A stretch of DNA of 64,000 nucleotides from Mytilus edulis (GCF_963676685.1 NC_092355.1:77343176-77407175); one strand, 5' to 3'. Shown: positions 49,935 to 61,617, numbered from the stretch's first letter. A program made the numbers and translations. Notes: generated by a model from the sequence alone, not told the origin.

Positions 49935-50125
49935 TAATGTGTTGCTATATTTTTCATGTCGGGGCCTTTATATACCTGCATGACTATACGGTATGGGTTT
50001 CCTCATTGTTGAAGGTCATACGGTTGGATATAATTAATTACATCCACATCCGATTTGAATTTCATTGGATAGTTGTATCACTGGCTCCTTTTTATATATT
50101 TATCTTAAATTCGTCTGTTGTGAAC
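49935..50125 (-). repeat. Dispersed repeat family D1, minus orientation, degraded
   Basis: TCGGGGCCTTTATATACCTG, CTATACGGTATGGGTTTCCT and CATTGTTGAAGGTCATACGG match the reverse complement of D1. Confidence 0.55.
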
Positions 50126-51365
50126 GTTTCAGGGGAGACTTTTTAATTTAGTATGATTGTATTTAGAACACAATATTTTCAACAGTTGAGCGAGATAGGA
50201 AATCAAAGAACAGAGAATAGCGATTGATAGAAATGTCTATTTTAAGTGATATTTTCTTTTATGAAAGTTAGGTCATTAAGGTTTACTAAGAACGCACTCC
50301 CTATATTATGTATATTACGCTAGCAGTTGTAACCAAAATGAGTGCTTAAAACAATTGATCTGTTCTGCAAAATTTTAAAACGATCAATGAGTAGAATAAT
50401 CAAATGTTAAAGATAATCAATATGACTCAGAAACAATACAAACTGAAAAAAATAATGTTTTAAGAGGAATAAATTAAATCATTATTATTTGTACATTTGT
50501 TTTTAGAACTACAAAATGGAGTTAGATTTATTTTGAAAACCTCGTCGTGACTTTAAGAGGAAGAACAGAAATAAAGCCCTGCTCCGTGGCATGTGTGTTA
50601 CTCGGTGCGATTCAAAGATTAGCATATTCATTGATTTGACGTTTACTTATGTTACAAGACCTATGTTGACATATAGGTGGCTTTTATGTTTTATTTTGTA
50701 TTGTTGGGTAACTGCAAGATTAGTAACATACATCTAGCATATCTTTTTGTTTCTTTTCATTCAACAACTTGTTATTTTGTAATTAAAACAGGAAAATTAT
50801 AATCCAAGCAACCTTATAATATGGAGGCATGGATTAAATGTAATATAGGCAGAAAGAAGAAATGATAAGCAATTAAAACAAAGTAAATATCATGTGTGGT
50901 TGGGTATGAAAATACATTCGCTATGCTGATGATAATTGTTACTGTCATGAACTATATATTGAACAAAATAAAATGATCATAACAAAGTGTATTTACAAAT
51001 CGGTTTTAGAGAAGAAAATTATTAGAAAAAGGCTGTTTCCTTATTTTCAACAATAAGTTTACTATAACAAAGTTCATGCGTTTTAAATTTATGTACAATA
51101 TGACAGGAGCGGGAACGATAGCTCTACATAATATTTAATGAAACTGCTGATTAAGCATTTCTCACGGCTATTTGATACTGGGAAGGTTATGTTTATCATC
51201 TCTCCCACTTTTAAACATTCCACTCTAGTTTCCTCTGTAACATGTGTCATTTATAATTAATCTGACAGAGCGGGAAATCATGGATTTCTGTTGTATTATG
51301 CTACATATTGTGAAAAGGTATCTACACGAGTTCATGTTTTAGTGTACGCAATTAACCTCCGATTT
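50126..51365. other. AT-rich stretch without recognised features
   Basis: No gene, repeat copy or inverted-repeat element could be made out in this 1.2 kb. Confidence 0.4.
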
Positions 51366-51379
51366 TCAACTTACATTTC

Positions 51380-51520
51380 GACACCAAAAAAAAAGATCGA
51401 TTCAAAAAGATCGATTCAAATAAGATCGATCTTCTTAAAACCACCTCTAGAGGTAGACTTTTTAAGTCCGATTGAAGATCGATCTTAGTCTTTTTTGTCA
51501 GTGTAAACGGGGTCTTATTT
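51380..51520. repeat. AGATCGATT repeat cluster with central palindrome
   Basis: AAAAGATCGATTCAA, AAAAGATCGATTCAAA, AAGATCGATCTTC and GAAGATCGATCTTAG lie around a palindrome ACCACCTCTAGAGGTAGAC. Ends are imperfect inverted repeats (TTCGACACCAAAA... against ...TTTTTTGTCAGTG). Probably the core of a small foldback element. Confidence 0.5.
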
Positions 51521-52180
51521 ATACGAAAATAATAGACCAATCTTCGCAATCAAAGTTAGGTTGCTTATAATCAACACTACTGTCTTTTTGTTTGTTTTTG
51601 TTTTATTTGATGTTTATTTTTGGATCAGGAAGAGCGATACATGCTTTATACAGGGATATTCTAGTAATCATATTTAAACCAAGTTGTTTGTCTCGCCTGT
51701 AAAAAAGTATCTGATGGCGAGACATAAGTATTGCCTTTTCGACGACGACACACGTCGATGTATTTTGCGTCAACAATGATTTAGTTTTCCAGGCGGATTC
51801 AGCTATTTTCAAAAGGGGGATCCCAAATCAGGATAAAGCGGGGTTCCATCTTTATGTCCCCATTTATATAAAATGCATTGACCTTCCAAAAAAAGGAAGG
51901 CTTCATCCCCCCCCCCCTTTTTTTGATCCGCCATTGTTTTTCTGGTTACGTCAGTTTGATAAGAACTACAAATTTACTTGTCATAAATCAATAATATTTT
52001 GTATGAAGTTGCATTAAGATCAGTTCATGATATTATTTTGACTACTATTTTGAGGCATTGTTCCCCTAGGTCCGATGACTTCGAATCAATGAGTAATTTT
52101 CCATGTTAAGATTTCTGCTTAAGTCATTTTGTCATAGATGAAATATATTCTTAAAAAGGTGCATTAAAATCAGTATATAT
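51521..52180. other. Non-coding stretch with a C-run
   Basis: A C10-11/T tract at about 51908-51925 is the only notable feature. No gene. Confidence 0.4.
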
Positions 52181-52184
52181 AACA

Positions 52185-53310
52185 CGGAGGTGCGATGGGG
52201 ACGCTGAAGTGCAATGGTCACTCTGAAGTGCGATGGTATACGCCGAAGTGCGATGGTCTACGCCGAAGTGCGATGGTATTGCATGACGTTCAAATATTGT
52301 AGCTTTTTTCAATATAACTTTTAAATACAACATTGATTTTCAAGCAGGAGGATAGGGTTGTGTAGATGAATGTTTCATGCTCACAAAGGAACTGAAAGGA
52401 AAAAGAAAGAAAAGAACGATTCAAGTCAATATTAACAGTTTTGAGCATTACATTTGGGAGTTAAAAACATATGTTGAACCATGTCAGGCAGCAAAATATG
52501 GAGAGCAACGGGACTAAATGATGTTTTTTTGTCAGCAAATAGGCTATCCTATGTAAGGAGTAATGCAGCACGATAAATACAACTGAAATAAAGTATACTG
52601 ATATAATTTTAAAGATTAAAGTTAATTTATCTTTTAGTAAGATACTCGTGATTTAATGTTGACAATTTAATAAAAAAAATAATGTTTTTTGTTAATGTTT
52701 AATCTCGAGATAAGTCCTGATTTGTAAAAACACCGTCGCTCAAGTCTTATTTTATTGCGGTTACAGTGTTAATTGTCTGCATCATCGTAGGTCGAAATTA
52801 ACCTGACTGCTCCCTACGTGTACTTCCAAAAACAATAAATATGAATAATTGTTGTGCATGTTTGTCATATGATATGAACCCTGTTTAGTGTTATCGTATA
52901 GACTTATAAAAAAATCGCCTTTGAACACCCTTTATCTGACTCTATACTACTGTGGGCTAATCGGAAAATTGGCAAATTAAAAATTACATTAACAAAATCA
53001 AAATTTAAAGTCTTTGGTATGACTTGAACAGAAATTACAAGATTTTCCAAACGTGAGGCTAGCAGCTCTGTGAGAGCAGCTACATTTGTAAAATCTAAAT
53101 AATTTGATTTCATTTTAACAGCTAAAGTACCTTTTTTTTTTACTCAACGTCACAGATAGACCATCGCAATACAGCGTAACCACCACCGCACTTCAGCGTA
53201 AATATCAACAAGTTAACGTCATAATCGCGCTTTGAACAGCGTGTTAACCATCGCACTTCAGCGTGACCATCGCGATTCGAACAACCACCGCGATTCCGAG
53301 TCCTACATAT
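52185..53310. mobile_element. 1.1 kb element with inverted clusters of GAAGTGCGATGGT repeats
   Basis: The left end has four direct repeats of (C/T)GAAGTGC(G/A)ATGGT between 52185 and 52275. The right end (53155-53300) has the reverse complement ACCATCGCACTTCAG and relatives (ACCACCGCACTTCAGCGT, GACCATCGCGATTCGAAC). The interior of about 880 bp has no transposase frame. Subterminal repeat clusters in inverted orientation suggest transposase-binding sites of a non-autonomous DNA element. Confidence 0.65.
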
Positions 53311-54160
53311 ATATCATGTCTTTTTAAGGCTCTGTCCTCTTGGTTAAGGTCCAGTGACTTGAATGAAAAACGTGTACTAACAAGTAGTTATTAATATTAA
53401 TAATGTCCAATGTTAAGTTTTCTGTTGAGTTATTAGTTTGGTAAGAACTACTGGTGATAGATCAATATTTTCTGTAAAGAGCTACTTACACTGAATAGAC
53501 AACAATATTTTCTATTAAGTTACAGTACGGTCTGTCTGTATCCAAATTGTCCTAATTTAAAAGATGGACAACACCATTTCTAACTATCAGCATTGTTTCC
53601 GATTCATCTTAGTTTTTTATATAAAAATAGTATTTGGTATGATTGCCGTTGAGGCAGTAAACTATTTAACATGATTTAAAAGGAGGTAGACCTTAGTTTA
53701 GGGAAATAACTCTTAAAATTGTCAGTATGTATATGTCAACCTTTTTCATAAGTATATTCTAAGCATCTACAGGTTACATATATTATTTCCATTCTGTTTC
53801 AGGTAAATGCTTAAAATATATTGATGAAATTTGACATAAACAAACGCATTACTGATTTATAGAGTTATTTCCCTGAAATAAAGTCTATACCTTTGTTTGG
53901 ATTTATATAGGCAATCGTACGACCTCCAATAATGATATAAACGATACTATATACCAGTAAACGTGTCAAAAAAGGCGCCGACATGAAAAATATATATAAC
54001 AATTCAAATCGAGAAAACCAACGGCATATTTGATAACCGGCAGATTTTTCTATGAATAACAAATATTACAGGCATGAACAAATATCAATCACTGCATGAA
54101 CTACATGCTCCTGGCTTGCGAAAGGCGATTTAAGAAAAACTAAATTTTATGATATACTAG
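53311..54160. other. Non-coding stretch
   Basis: AT-rich; nothing supported. The 65-aa minus frame at 53865-54062 has no domain. Confidence 0.4.
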
Positions 54161-54164
54161 TATG

Positions 54165-54425
54165 TAGATATAGAAAGATGTGGTGTGAGTGCCAATGAGA
54201 CATGCAACTCTCTATCCAAATAACAATTTATAAAAAGGTAAACCATTGTAGGTCAATGTACGGCCTTCAACACGGAGCCTTGGCTCACACCGAACAACAA
54301 GCTATAAAGGGCCCCAAAATTACTAGTGTAAAAAAACAAACGCATAACATCACAACATAGAAAAACACACGTTAAAATATCAATTGGCAGACTTAAATCA
54401 ATCAAAAAACATAAATTAATACACA
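54165..54425 (+). repeat. D1-variant dispersed repeat
   Basis: AGAAAGATGTGGTGTGAGTG, CAATGTACGGCCTTCAACAC GGAGCC and CGAACAACAAGCTATAAAGG match 48940-49070 and 34990-35060. Confidence 0.65.
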
Positions 54426-54574
54426 TATGTAGCTGTTTTCCTAAGAACTGTTAATAATATATGCATAAAAAGAAATGTCATAAGATGTTGGAACTTTTCG
54501 TAAATAATTCATCGACATAACTTCATTATATGCTATTAGACATATGTTATAAGTGTCAATATAAATAAAACACT

Positions 54575-54880
54575 TTCCAGTTACGATTATCTTTCCATTT
54601 TTAAATATCATAATTACGATTATCTTTTTTCCGAGTTACGATTATCATCCCGAATTTTTCGACGGCAATTTTCAAAGCGCTTAGACTAATCCAGTGCACC
54701 TTTACGATTCAAATATGATGTACTGGTATAGATAAACCTTGCAGCTGAGTAACTATTGACAAAAGCATGCTACATTTAAGAAAAATGAGTGTAAAGATTT
54801 TACCTATATCTACCGTCGCCATATTGGGATAATCGTAATTGCAGTTACTATTATCTCTTTAATACCAGTGATAAGACTCA
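54575..54880. mobile_element. Small inverted-repeat element with TTACGATTATC repeats
   Basis: The left side has three direct TTACGATTATC copies (54581, 54612, 54635). The right side (54828-54870) has GGATAATCGTAATTGCAGTT ACTATTATCTC, carrying the motif on the opposite strand. About 300 bp, no coding content. Confidence 0.5.
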
Positions 54881-54998
54881 AACGTACTTAAACTGTTTTT
54901 ATTAATATAAAACCACTATATCATCAGTTTTTAAAATATAATTAAGCGGTCAAAGACACTTTTCAATGAATTTTAAAATTTCATTTCTGGTTTATTTA

Positions 54999-55320
54999 AG
55001 AATTGAATGCTTTTTTTTGTTACTTCATTGAGGTGTAAAGCGATGACCGAAATACATTTTGTATGAAAAGCGGAAGCGCTTCATTCTGAAAATGTACGCA
55101 CGGTCAACGCTTTTACAACCCTATGAAGTTACAAAAAGAAGCATTCAATATTTATAATTACATGTTTTAGCTAGGATCATGAAAACACGATTTTTATCAA
55201 GTTTTTATTAAATTCACCTTTGCACTTTTTTGTTGGACCTCGTGTCATCATGAATAATGATTTTCGTTGTGTAATGTAACATGAGATGTGCAGTTAGCCA
55301 ATCAGAATAACGAATTATAA
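54999..55320. mobile_element. Palindrome-headed element, family F4
   Basis: The left arm from GAATTGAATGCTTTTTTTTG TTACTTCAT and the right arm ATGAAGTTACAAAAAGAAGC ATTCAATA fold around a tip GAAAAGCGGAAGCGCTTC. The tail of about 150 bp ends with GCAGTTAGCCAATCAGAATA ACG. Same design as F1-F3 with different sequence. Confidence 0.65.
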
Positions 55321-55819
55321 TGAAACATACATCTTATGTTATTATTAGTTATATAAAGCCAAAATCAATCGCTTTCGATATATTACACAGCGTACTGCCC
55401 GCTTTACATTTTAAATAGTCAACACTTGGAGTGTTTATAGAATCGTAAATAATTATGATTTTTTTTAATGATGGCAAAATTGCACTATTGGGTGAAACAG
55501 CTTTCCTTATTATCGGCATCCTGTCAAATAGTTCATGAAAAGTAAAAATAATTCTGCATTAAAAGAAAAGAAAGTTACACTCGTGCTTTAACTTTTTTTT
55601 TTGCCACACAAAACTGTTTTTACAAAACATTCTACCTCTGAACTAGTGGATTTCGCTTAAATATGACTGGACAAAAGGTTTTTTTTTTATTCAAAGTATG
55701 GTGGGCAAGTAAATTATTTATTAGCTTAAAAAAGATTGATCCGTGCTATAAATTAACTTGTAATTTTGATCAAGTAGGCCCTAGATCTATAGCTTACGTT
55801 CTCACCTAGAGCAAATAAA

Positions 55820-56215
55820 AGTATTACCGCAGAATTTTTTTATTAACTGTTTGGTAAGGGGTTTTGTAGGGTGTACGACCTCAACTTTAGACCTACTTTA
55901 GAAAAAAAAACTAAGCAGAACAACACCCTGGATTTTTCTACTGTAGACCCCAGCTACCCAGCTTCCCTTTGCACCTAGTGAGAACAATTTTTATTACATT
56001 TTCGGTAAAGATGGGGTTCGGTGTTCGACCCCATCTTTGGACCTATCTTTGAAAAAAAATAAGCTAAACAGCAACCTTTTTCTCCAGTAGACATCAGCTA
56101 CCAAGCTCCCCTTCACACATTGTTCGGACAGAAGTATTTCCGTAGACATTTGTTTATTAACTTTTATGTAATGATGGGGTAGGGTGGGTAACTGCGGTCC
56201 ACTTGAAACAGTTAC
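55820..56215. repeat. Tandem repeat of about 160 bp, three diverged units
   Basis: Units contain TTTTTATTA...GGTAA(A/G)G...GGG, a GACCTA(C/T)(T/C)TT(T/A)GAAAAAAAA stretch and an AGCTACC(C/A)AGCT(T/C)CCCTT stretch, near 55835, 55990 and 56150. The 118-aa minus frame spanning it is a by-product. Confidence 0.6.
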
Positions 56216-57005
56216 CGGAAATCTATGGTAGTTTACAAAATAATAGTCTTTTTTATAATGTGATATGTAAAATGTTGGTAAATAATGAAAGCATGCTTCT
56301 GAATTAATAGACATAGAAATAAAGAGAAACCATATGATAACCAATAGCAATCTCCCAGAGACAAACTAACGTTCATTAAGGCAACTAGTATGATGGTCTG
56401 GATTCGGGGTTCTTTATTTCTGTATTCTTTGATATTTTATGCCATATTTCTCTATTCTTTATACTTTTTGACAATTATTCTCTTATCATTACATTTTAAC
56501 ACCATTATTCTAGCTATTTTATTTATTTCTTGGTCCATTGTCTCTATTATTTATATTTTTTGTCCACTATTCTCAATTCCATAACCCCCCATCAACGACC
56601 TTAAGTTAATGTCACCTTATAGTCTTCACAAATAAGCAAAATTAATACCTTATAGGCTCCTAATGACAACCCAATTTAATATCCCAGTTTGAATTGTGAA
56701 AGTGCGGAAATTTTGAAAATTAAATCAAGCAAAATCCATTATCGTCCTCGTAGTTCGTAAAATACTTGCAGATGGATCTTGGTCATCAATTCTAATAATC
56801 TTGGATCGACCTTTCTAAACTTAAAAGTAATAAAGTTCACGCATCCATATTGTTCCGATTGCTAAGACTTTTGCATCCGTCGACATTATCTTCGATTAAA
56901 GTAGTATTGATCTGACAACCCCTGTGCATGTATACTTTAATGACCTTTAAATGAATGACAAATGACAACATTGTCATTTTTTGAATGACAATTAAACTGT
57001 GTTGG
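56216..57005. other. T-rich non-coding stretch
   Basis: 56390-56584 is a T-rich run of degenerate CTATT(C/T)TTTAT motifs giving a spurious hydrophobic frame. Otherwise nothing recognised. Confidence 0.4.
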
Positions 57006-57009
57006 AAAG

Positions 57010-57190
57010 ATAATATAAATACACTTTCATTTTTCGATTTTAGTTTTTGAGAAATCAAAATTGAAAAATGAAAACACTTTCGTTTTTCATTTTGGTTTTT
57101 ATGATTTTTATGAAATCAAAAATGAAAAATGAAAACACTTTCGTTTTTTGTTTTTTGTTTTTGATATTTCAAAACGAAAAACGAATGGAC
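57010..57190. repeat. Tandem/inverted AAAATGAAAA-CACTTTCGTTTTT repeat
   Basis: The block AAAATGAAAAATGAAAACAC TTTCGTTTTT is repeated about three times, and because the unit is itself nearly palindromic it also forms inverted pairs. Non-coding. Confidence 0.6.
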
Positions 57191-58370
57191 GCAGATATAC
57201 ACGGACCAAAGTCTTCGCAATTTGACAATGAAACACGATAGTATATGAACTTCCGAGAATGATATAAACAGGGCTAAAAAAATGAAATCACAAGGAAAAT
57301 GGGAGGTTACAAACTTGGAAGGGGAGATGTTGGATATAGGATTATAAAAAGTGAGGTGATTTATGTCAAGGGGTCTATGTCTCTTCGACAGCTAAAGACA
57401 TATACTAATTTTGTACCTTTTTCAGCTAGACAAAATCCTTTCGTTAACTTAAAATTCACGAGTCAAACACTACCCAAGTTTAATTGTTTTATAAGTAATT
57501 TCTTCTCTCTTATATGGGATATATATGATTTTTTTTCTAATTATTCGTTATCCACATTGGACTATATACTAGTATGAAGAAAACAACAATTTAGTACCAG
57601 TAACAAGATAAGGCCCTAACAATAAAGATTACAAACATTTGCTACCCCCTGGTGGTGTTGAAGATAATATTACACGCACACACAAATAGTGACATTCGCA
57701 TTGTATTGGCCGGACAAATAGCAACTGCCGAAAAAATACAAATGTACGTCTCCAAAACACTTCAAACAGAATGACTTGATTGCACTTTAACTTGTATGTT
57801 CTGTTCTACCGTTTGAGAAAAATGAGTTCGAAATTGTACAGTATAGTGATGAAAAATGGGAGAGAAATTTATAAAAGTTGAAATTGACTTGTTTTCCAAT
57901 TCTAATGAAACTGCCATTTTTGTAATGATGATGTAACATTTTTCAGAATAAAAAATTATTACAACTAAAAAGGGGACCGGGTTAAAGTTATCAGTTAAGA
58001 ACAAGACAAAGAGGTACTTTCGATACTCTTCTTCGCAGTACAATGCGACATTCAATCTGTTTCTTTGTAAAGTTGAACCACTGATCGTATAATACATTTA
58101 ATAAGTCCATACATTTAGGGCCTATATCGTTTTATTTCGCTCTTGACTTCTCTTACTAGAAATTGATCATTCTATCTAATTTTGATATGTGCATTTGTTT
58201 ATCAACCAAAACTTGCATCATTCCTAAACTGTATTTTAATTGGCTAATTCCCATCAAAGTCCATCCATGTTTCCATAATTAGAATGAGATTCTATTCCAT
58301 CAAATTCCTTCAAAATTTACAATACTAAATATTTATCTAACGGTTGTTACTATAAAAAAATCTTCGAAAA
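57191..58370. other. AT-rich stretch without a supported gene
   Basis: Open frames of 92 and 111 aa (57299-57577 +, 57762-58097 -) lack any domain, signal peptide or repeat match, and I do not accept them as genes. Confidence 0.4.
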
Positions 58371-58379
58371 CTTTGCTCA

Positions 58380-58490
58380 AGTGTTCTTTTCTTTTTTTGG
58401 TTTTGTGTACTGTTGTTTTTCGTTTTTGCCATGGCATTTCTAGTTTGTTTTTGACCTATAAGTTTGAACATCTCTTTTCTATCTATCGCA
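58380..58490 (-). repeat. Dispersed repeat family D3, minus orientation, degraded
   Basis: CCATGGCATTTCTAGTTTGT and TTTTGACCTATAAGTTTGA resemble the reverse complement of D3 (23690-23735). Confidence 0.4.
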
Positions 58491-58879
58491 TTTCTTTTGA
58501 TAATGGATATGAATCAAATGGTACTCAGCCAATATTCCATTGCGGTGTGTTGTGTACTTTTCGTTCCTTTTTGTTTATTCATATCTATTATTTATCTTCC
58601 TTTAGTTTGTGATTATAAATATAATAAGATAATTTCAACAACCAAACAACTGATATTTAAAGTACTCGTAGTTTCTGAAAGATAAATCAAAGACAATTAT
58701 GACTAATGTGTACACCAAGATGTAATTATATAACATTGTTGTTCAAATTTGTATCTAATATTATTGATTGATCGTTGCTGTTTAATACCACTCTTGGTTA
58801 TATAATGGAGGTAACTTTATATTAGTGGTGGAAGCCGAAATATTTCAAGAATACGGAAGCCCATAGGGGACCTAAAAAA

Positions 58880-59215
58880 AAAAAGAATTATTTCGTTATC
58901 TCAATATTTATATCGTTATCTCGATAATTATTTATTTCGTTATCTCGATATAATTATATCGTTATCTCGATATTTAAATCGTTATATCGATATATTTATT
59001 TCGTTATCTCGATATAATTACATCGTTATCTCCATATATTTATTTCGTTATCTCGATATAATTATATCGTAATATCGATATATTTATTTCGTTATCTCGA
59101 TATAATTACATCGTTATCTCGATATTTATATCGTTATATCGATATATTTATTTCGTTATCTCGAAATAATTATATCGTTATATCGATATTTATTTTGTTT
59201 ATCTTGATAAATTGA
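58880..59215. repeat. TTATCTCGATAT minisatellite upstream of gene 3
   Basis: A 42- to 44-bp unit (TTATTTCGTTATCTCGATAT, AATTATATCGTTATCTCGAT, ATT) is repeated about eight times with small changes. It contains many copies of TATCGATA-like octamers and ends about 20 bp before the start codon of gene 3, so it occupies the proximal promoter. Confidence 0.85.
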
Positions 59216-59217
59216 CG

Positions 59218-59225
59218 CGTCACGT
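59218..59225 (+). promoter_or_regulatory. E-box (CACGTG) just upstream of gene 3 start
   Basis: TCACGTGT lies about 13 bp before the ATG at 59238, between the minisatellite and the start codon. Regulatory use is inference from position only. Confidence 0.3.
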
Positions 59226-59237
59226 GTTTATTCCAGC

Positions 59238-59267
59238 ATGGCGTCTAGGAATGAAGAGGAACCGAAC
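59238..59267 (+). CDS. Gene 3 exon 1 (start exon)
   Basis: AGC-ATG-GCG with donor GTGAGT; encodes MASRNEEEPN. Ten codons, phase 0. Too short to be called alone, but the strong start context, consensus donor and matching phase support it. Confidence 0.65.
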
Positions 59268-61617
59268 GTGAGTGTGATTGTTGTATTTGTTTATATCGAT
59301 TTGTTGACTTATCACAAGTAAAAGTATTTTTCTTATCTTTGTGAATGTTCGGCATGTATATACTATATTAAATGTATTCTATTTATGGTTCGCAATACAG
59401 GAATCGTGCATATGGGTTTTTGACTTTGTTTAATTAATTTTGTCTGTTGTTGGCCAACTTAGATTAGAAACCACCATTTTTATACAGCCTAATGGGACTG
59501 GATATTTGAAAACAGAACCAAGGTCCTGTTAACAACTGTTATCATTATTCAAAAGGCAAAGTCCATATTATATATTTACAAGGCAGAAACATAATAAGAA
59601 CACGAAAAGCTAAAAAGAAAGCAAAACCCCACAGATAACTAAACATAAATGGGCAAATAGTACTCAACAAAAAAAAAAATAACCAGAAGCATGAACTAAA
59701 ACTATTGTTTCTTGTTTTGTGACTTTCTGTGGGAAATTGATGAGACGGAGAGCCTAAAGTATTACTTTCATTCAATAATTTAAAAACACATCACTGTATA
59801 TTGCACAAAAATACGGACTTTTAAGAGAAATTTACTAGGTAGATCTATGAAACCATTATAAACTATCATAATAATTTGCGTTTTCTTTGCAGAAGGTTTT
59901 CCGTCTTGTGGAGAATTATTTCTACATGAATTTACCATACAAAGACATTGTAGAAGTTTTATTGTTAAACCATGGCATTTCTTTGTCTTTACGCCATCTA
60001 AAAAGGATTCTACGGAACATGCACTTGTCTCGAAGGAAGGAATATACGGATTTACGTACGGTAATAAATTTTGTAGAATCAGATGTAGAATCAAACGGTT
60101 CACACGGATATAGATGGATGTATAATAAATGTGTCCTACATGGATTGAAAGTAACCAGAGAAAGTATTACACACATTCTTAAACTAGTTGACCCTAGAGG
60201 AGTAGAAATGAGGTCAAAGCATCGCTTAATCAGAAGAAAATATTTCAGCCAAGGCCCCAACTATTGCTGGCATATTGATTCATACGATAAACTCAAACCA
60301 TATGGCCTATGTATTAACGGTTGTGTAGATGGCTTCTCGAGAAAAATGATGTGGGTTAAAGTAGGAAAAACTAGCAGCGATCCAAAAGTCATAGCAATAT
60401 ACTTTATTGAGGCTATACAGAATGCAGGTGGGTATCCTTATCATATGAGGGGTGATATGGGTACCGAAAATGGCACAGTTGCAGCAATGCAGAATTTTTT
60501 ATCAAGAAACGAAAGAAATGAAGATTCATTCATTTATGGAAAAAGTACTTTAAACACTCGAATAGAGTCTTGGTGGGCAATTCTACGCAAACAATGTACA
60601 GGGAAATGGATAAAAGAAATGAAGGATCTTAGAGATACTGGGAATTTTACTGGCAATAAACTTGATGCTAATCTAGTACAGTTTTGCTGCATGAAGTTAC
60701 TACAGGTATGTTATTCATCTTCACATGAAATCCTTCATCGAGGTATTGTGTTGGAGATGTATGGGTCACGGGTATGGCGGTAGGGTATGTGTGTGGTGGT
60801 GGTGGAGGTTCAACCTTGAATATCTTTCTGAGCAGGTTGGTTTGTTTTTCTGGTTGCATTACTCATTAACTTTGATTAGGATTTGAAATTTGCTGAAATT
60901 ATATTTATTATTGAGTCTAAACATGTTTTCTGCTCAAATTAACAATGATCATCCATCTCTGTAAAATTTTGAAAAAATGCACGTGAATGTTTTTTCACTT
61001 GGCCAGAATGAAAGGAATACAAGTCATTATAATCACGAAATGTCAATAAAATATAATCAGTCTTATGTCAAATTAATGTACCATTGCTGTCTTTCAAGTA
61101 AGGCCATACTTATTATATTTTATGTTTAGGACATTTTCTGACAAAATTCATAGTTTGAGGATTCATAAAAATAAAAAAAATAATAAAAAACTACGGCCTC
61201 AGCATTATCAAGCATTTTGCTCCTCGTCCGCGTCGCATTTGTAGAAGTGCAGTGAATAGTATACATGTGTCAATGATTATTTTTCAGGCTGAACTCGACG
61301 AAACAGCATTGGTGTGGGATATGCATCGTATCAGGCGAAGTCGTTCAAACCTTCCTGATGATCGTCCAATAGCTCTTAAAGTTTACTTACTTCCCGAATT
61401 ATGGGCATCAGCAGATTATGTACAAAGTATTTCGGATGATGAGTTGGAGATTTGTAAATCGGAATGCGCACATGACGACCTTTTTCCATGTGAGGAAGAG
61501 TTATTTGAACTTGGTTGTTTGTACATGAGGGCTAATCAAGTAAATCCTCCGACAAATATAAACGAATGCAAAGCTCTTTACTTAGGTCTTCGTCAATGGT
61601 TACTTAGTCATTTGTGA
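59238..61617 (+). CDS. Gene 3: DDE (rve-type) integrase-domain protein, intact, three exons
   Basis: Exons 59238-59267, 59893-60705 and 61288-61617 join in phase 0 for 390 residues. The ATG has A at -3 and G at +4. Residues about 11-60 form a helix-turn-helix-like region (VFRLVENYFYMNLPYKDIVE, ISLSLRHLKRIL). The family hallmarks DPRGVEMRSKHRLIRRKYFS QGPN and WHIDSYDKLKPYG follow. The catalytic triad is present: D139, D198 (RGDMGTEN) and E235 (RIESWW) with 36 residues between the last two, as in D-D-35-E integrases. The end WDMHRIRRSRSNLPDDRP is also conserved. It matches integrase-core proteins widespread in fish and invertebrates, related to IS3EU-type transposases. No terminal repeats were found flanking it, and introns plus an intact frame favour domestication, but a live transposon gene is not excluded. 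Confidence 0.82.
59893..60705 (+). CDS. Gene 3 exon 2: HTH region and catalytic core
   Basis: Acceptor TTTCTTTGCAG, donor GTATGT. 271 codons containing all three catalytic acidic residues. The frame continues beyond the donor but loses resemblance to the family there, confirming the splice. Confidence 0.88.
61288..61617 (+). CDS. Gene 3 exon 3: C-terminal part
   Basis: Acceptor TTATTTTTCAG; encodes AELDETALVWDMHRIRRSRS through RQWLLSHL and TGA. The W-x-x-HRIR and PxxRPxxLxxLPEL pattern is the usual C-terminus of the family. Confidence 0.85.
   Translation, partial: AELDETALVWDMHRIRRSRSNLPDDRPIALKVYLLPELWASADYVQSISDDELEICKSECAHDDLFPCEEELFELGCLYMRANQVNPPTNINECKALYLGLRQWLLSHL

Noticed and set aside
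53150-53300. CRISPR-like array (short repeats with spacers)
   Set aside because: Repeat copies are degenerate, spacing irregular, and an inverted cluster exists 1 kb away; eukaryotic transposon iterons fit better.
55994-56350. 118-aa minus-strand open frame with a signal-peptide-like start
   Set aside because: It spans a diverged tandem repeat, and the translation has no recognisable domain. The hydrophobic start comes from T-rich DNA.
57762-58097. 111-aa minus-strand open frame
   Set aside because: No domain or splice context; length is within chance expectation for 64 kb of six-frame AT-rich DNA.
60668-60859. 63-aa minus-strand frame with a polyproline stretch
   Set aside because: Antisense to the end of gene 3 exon 2 and the following GGTGGTGGTGG run; a shadow of simple sequence.
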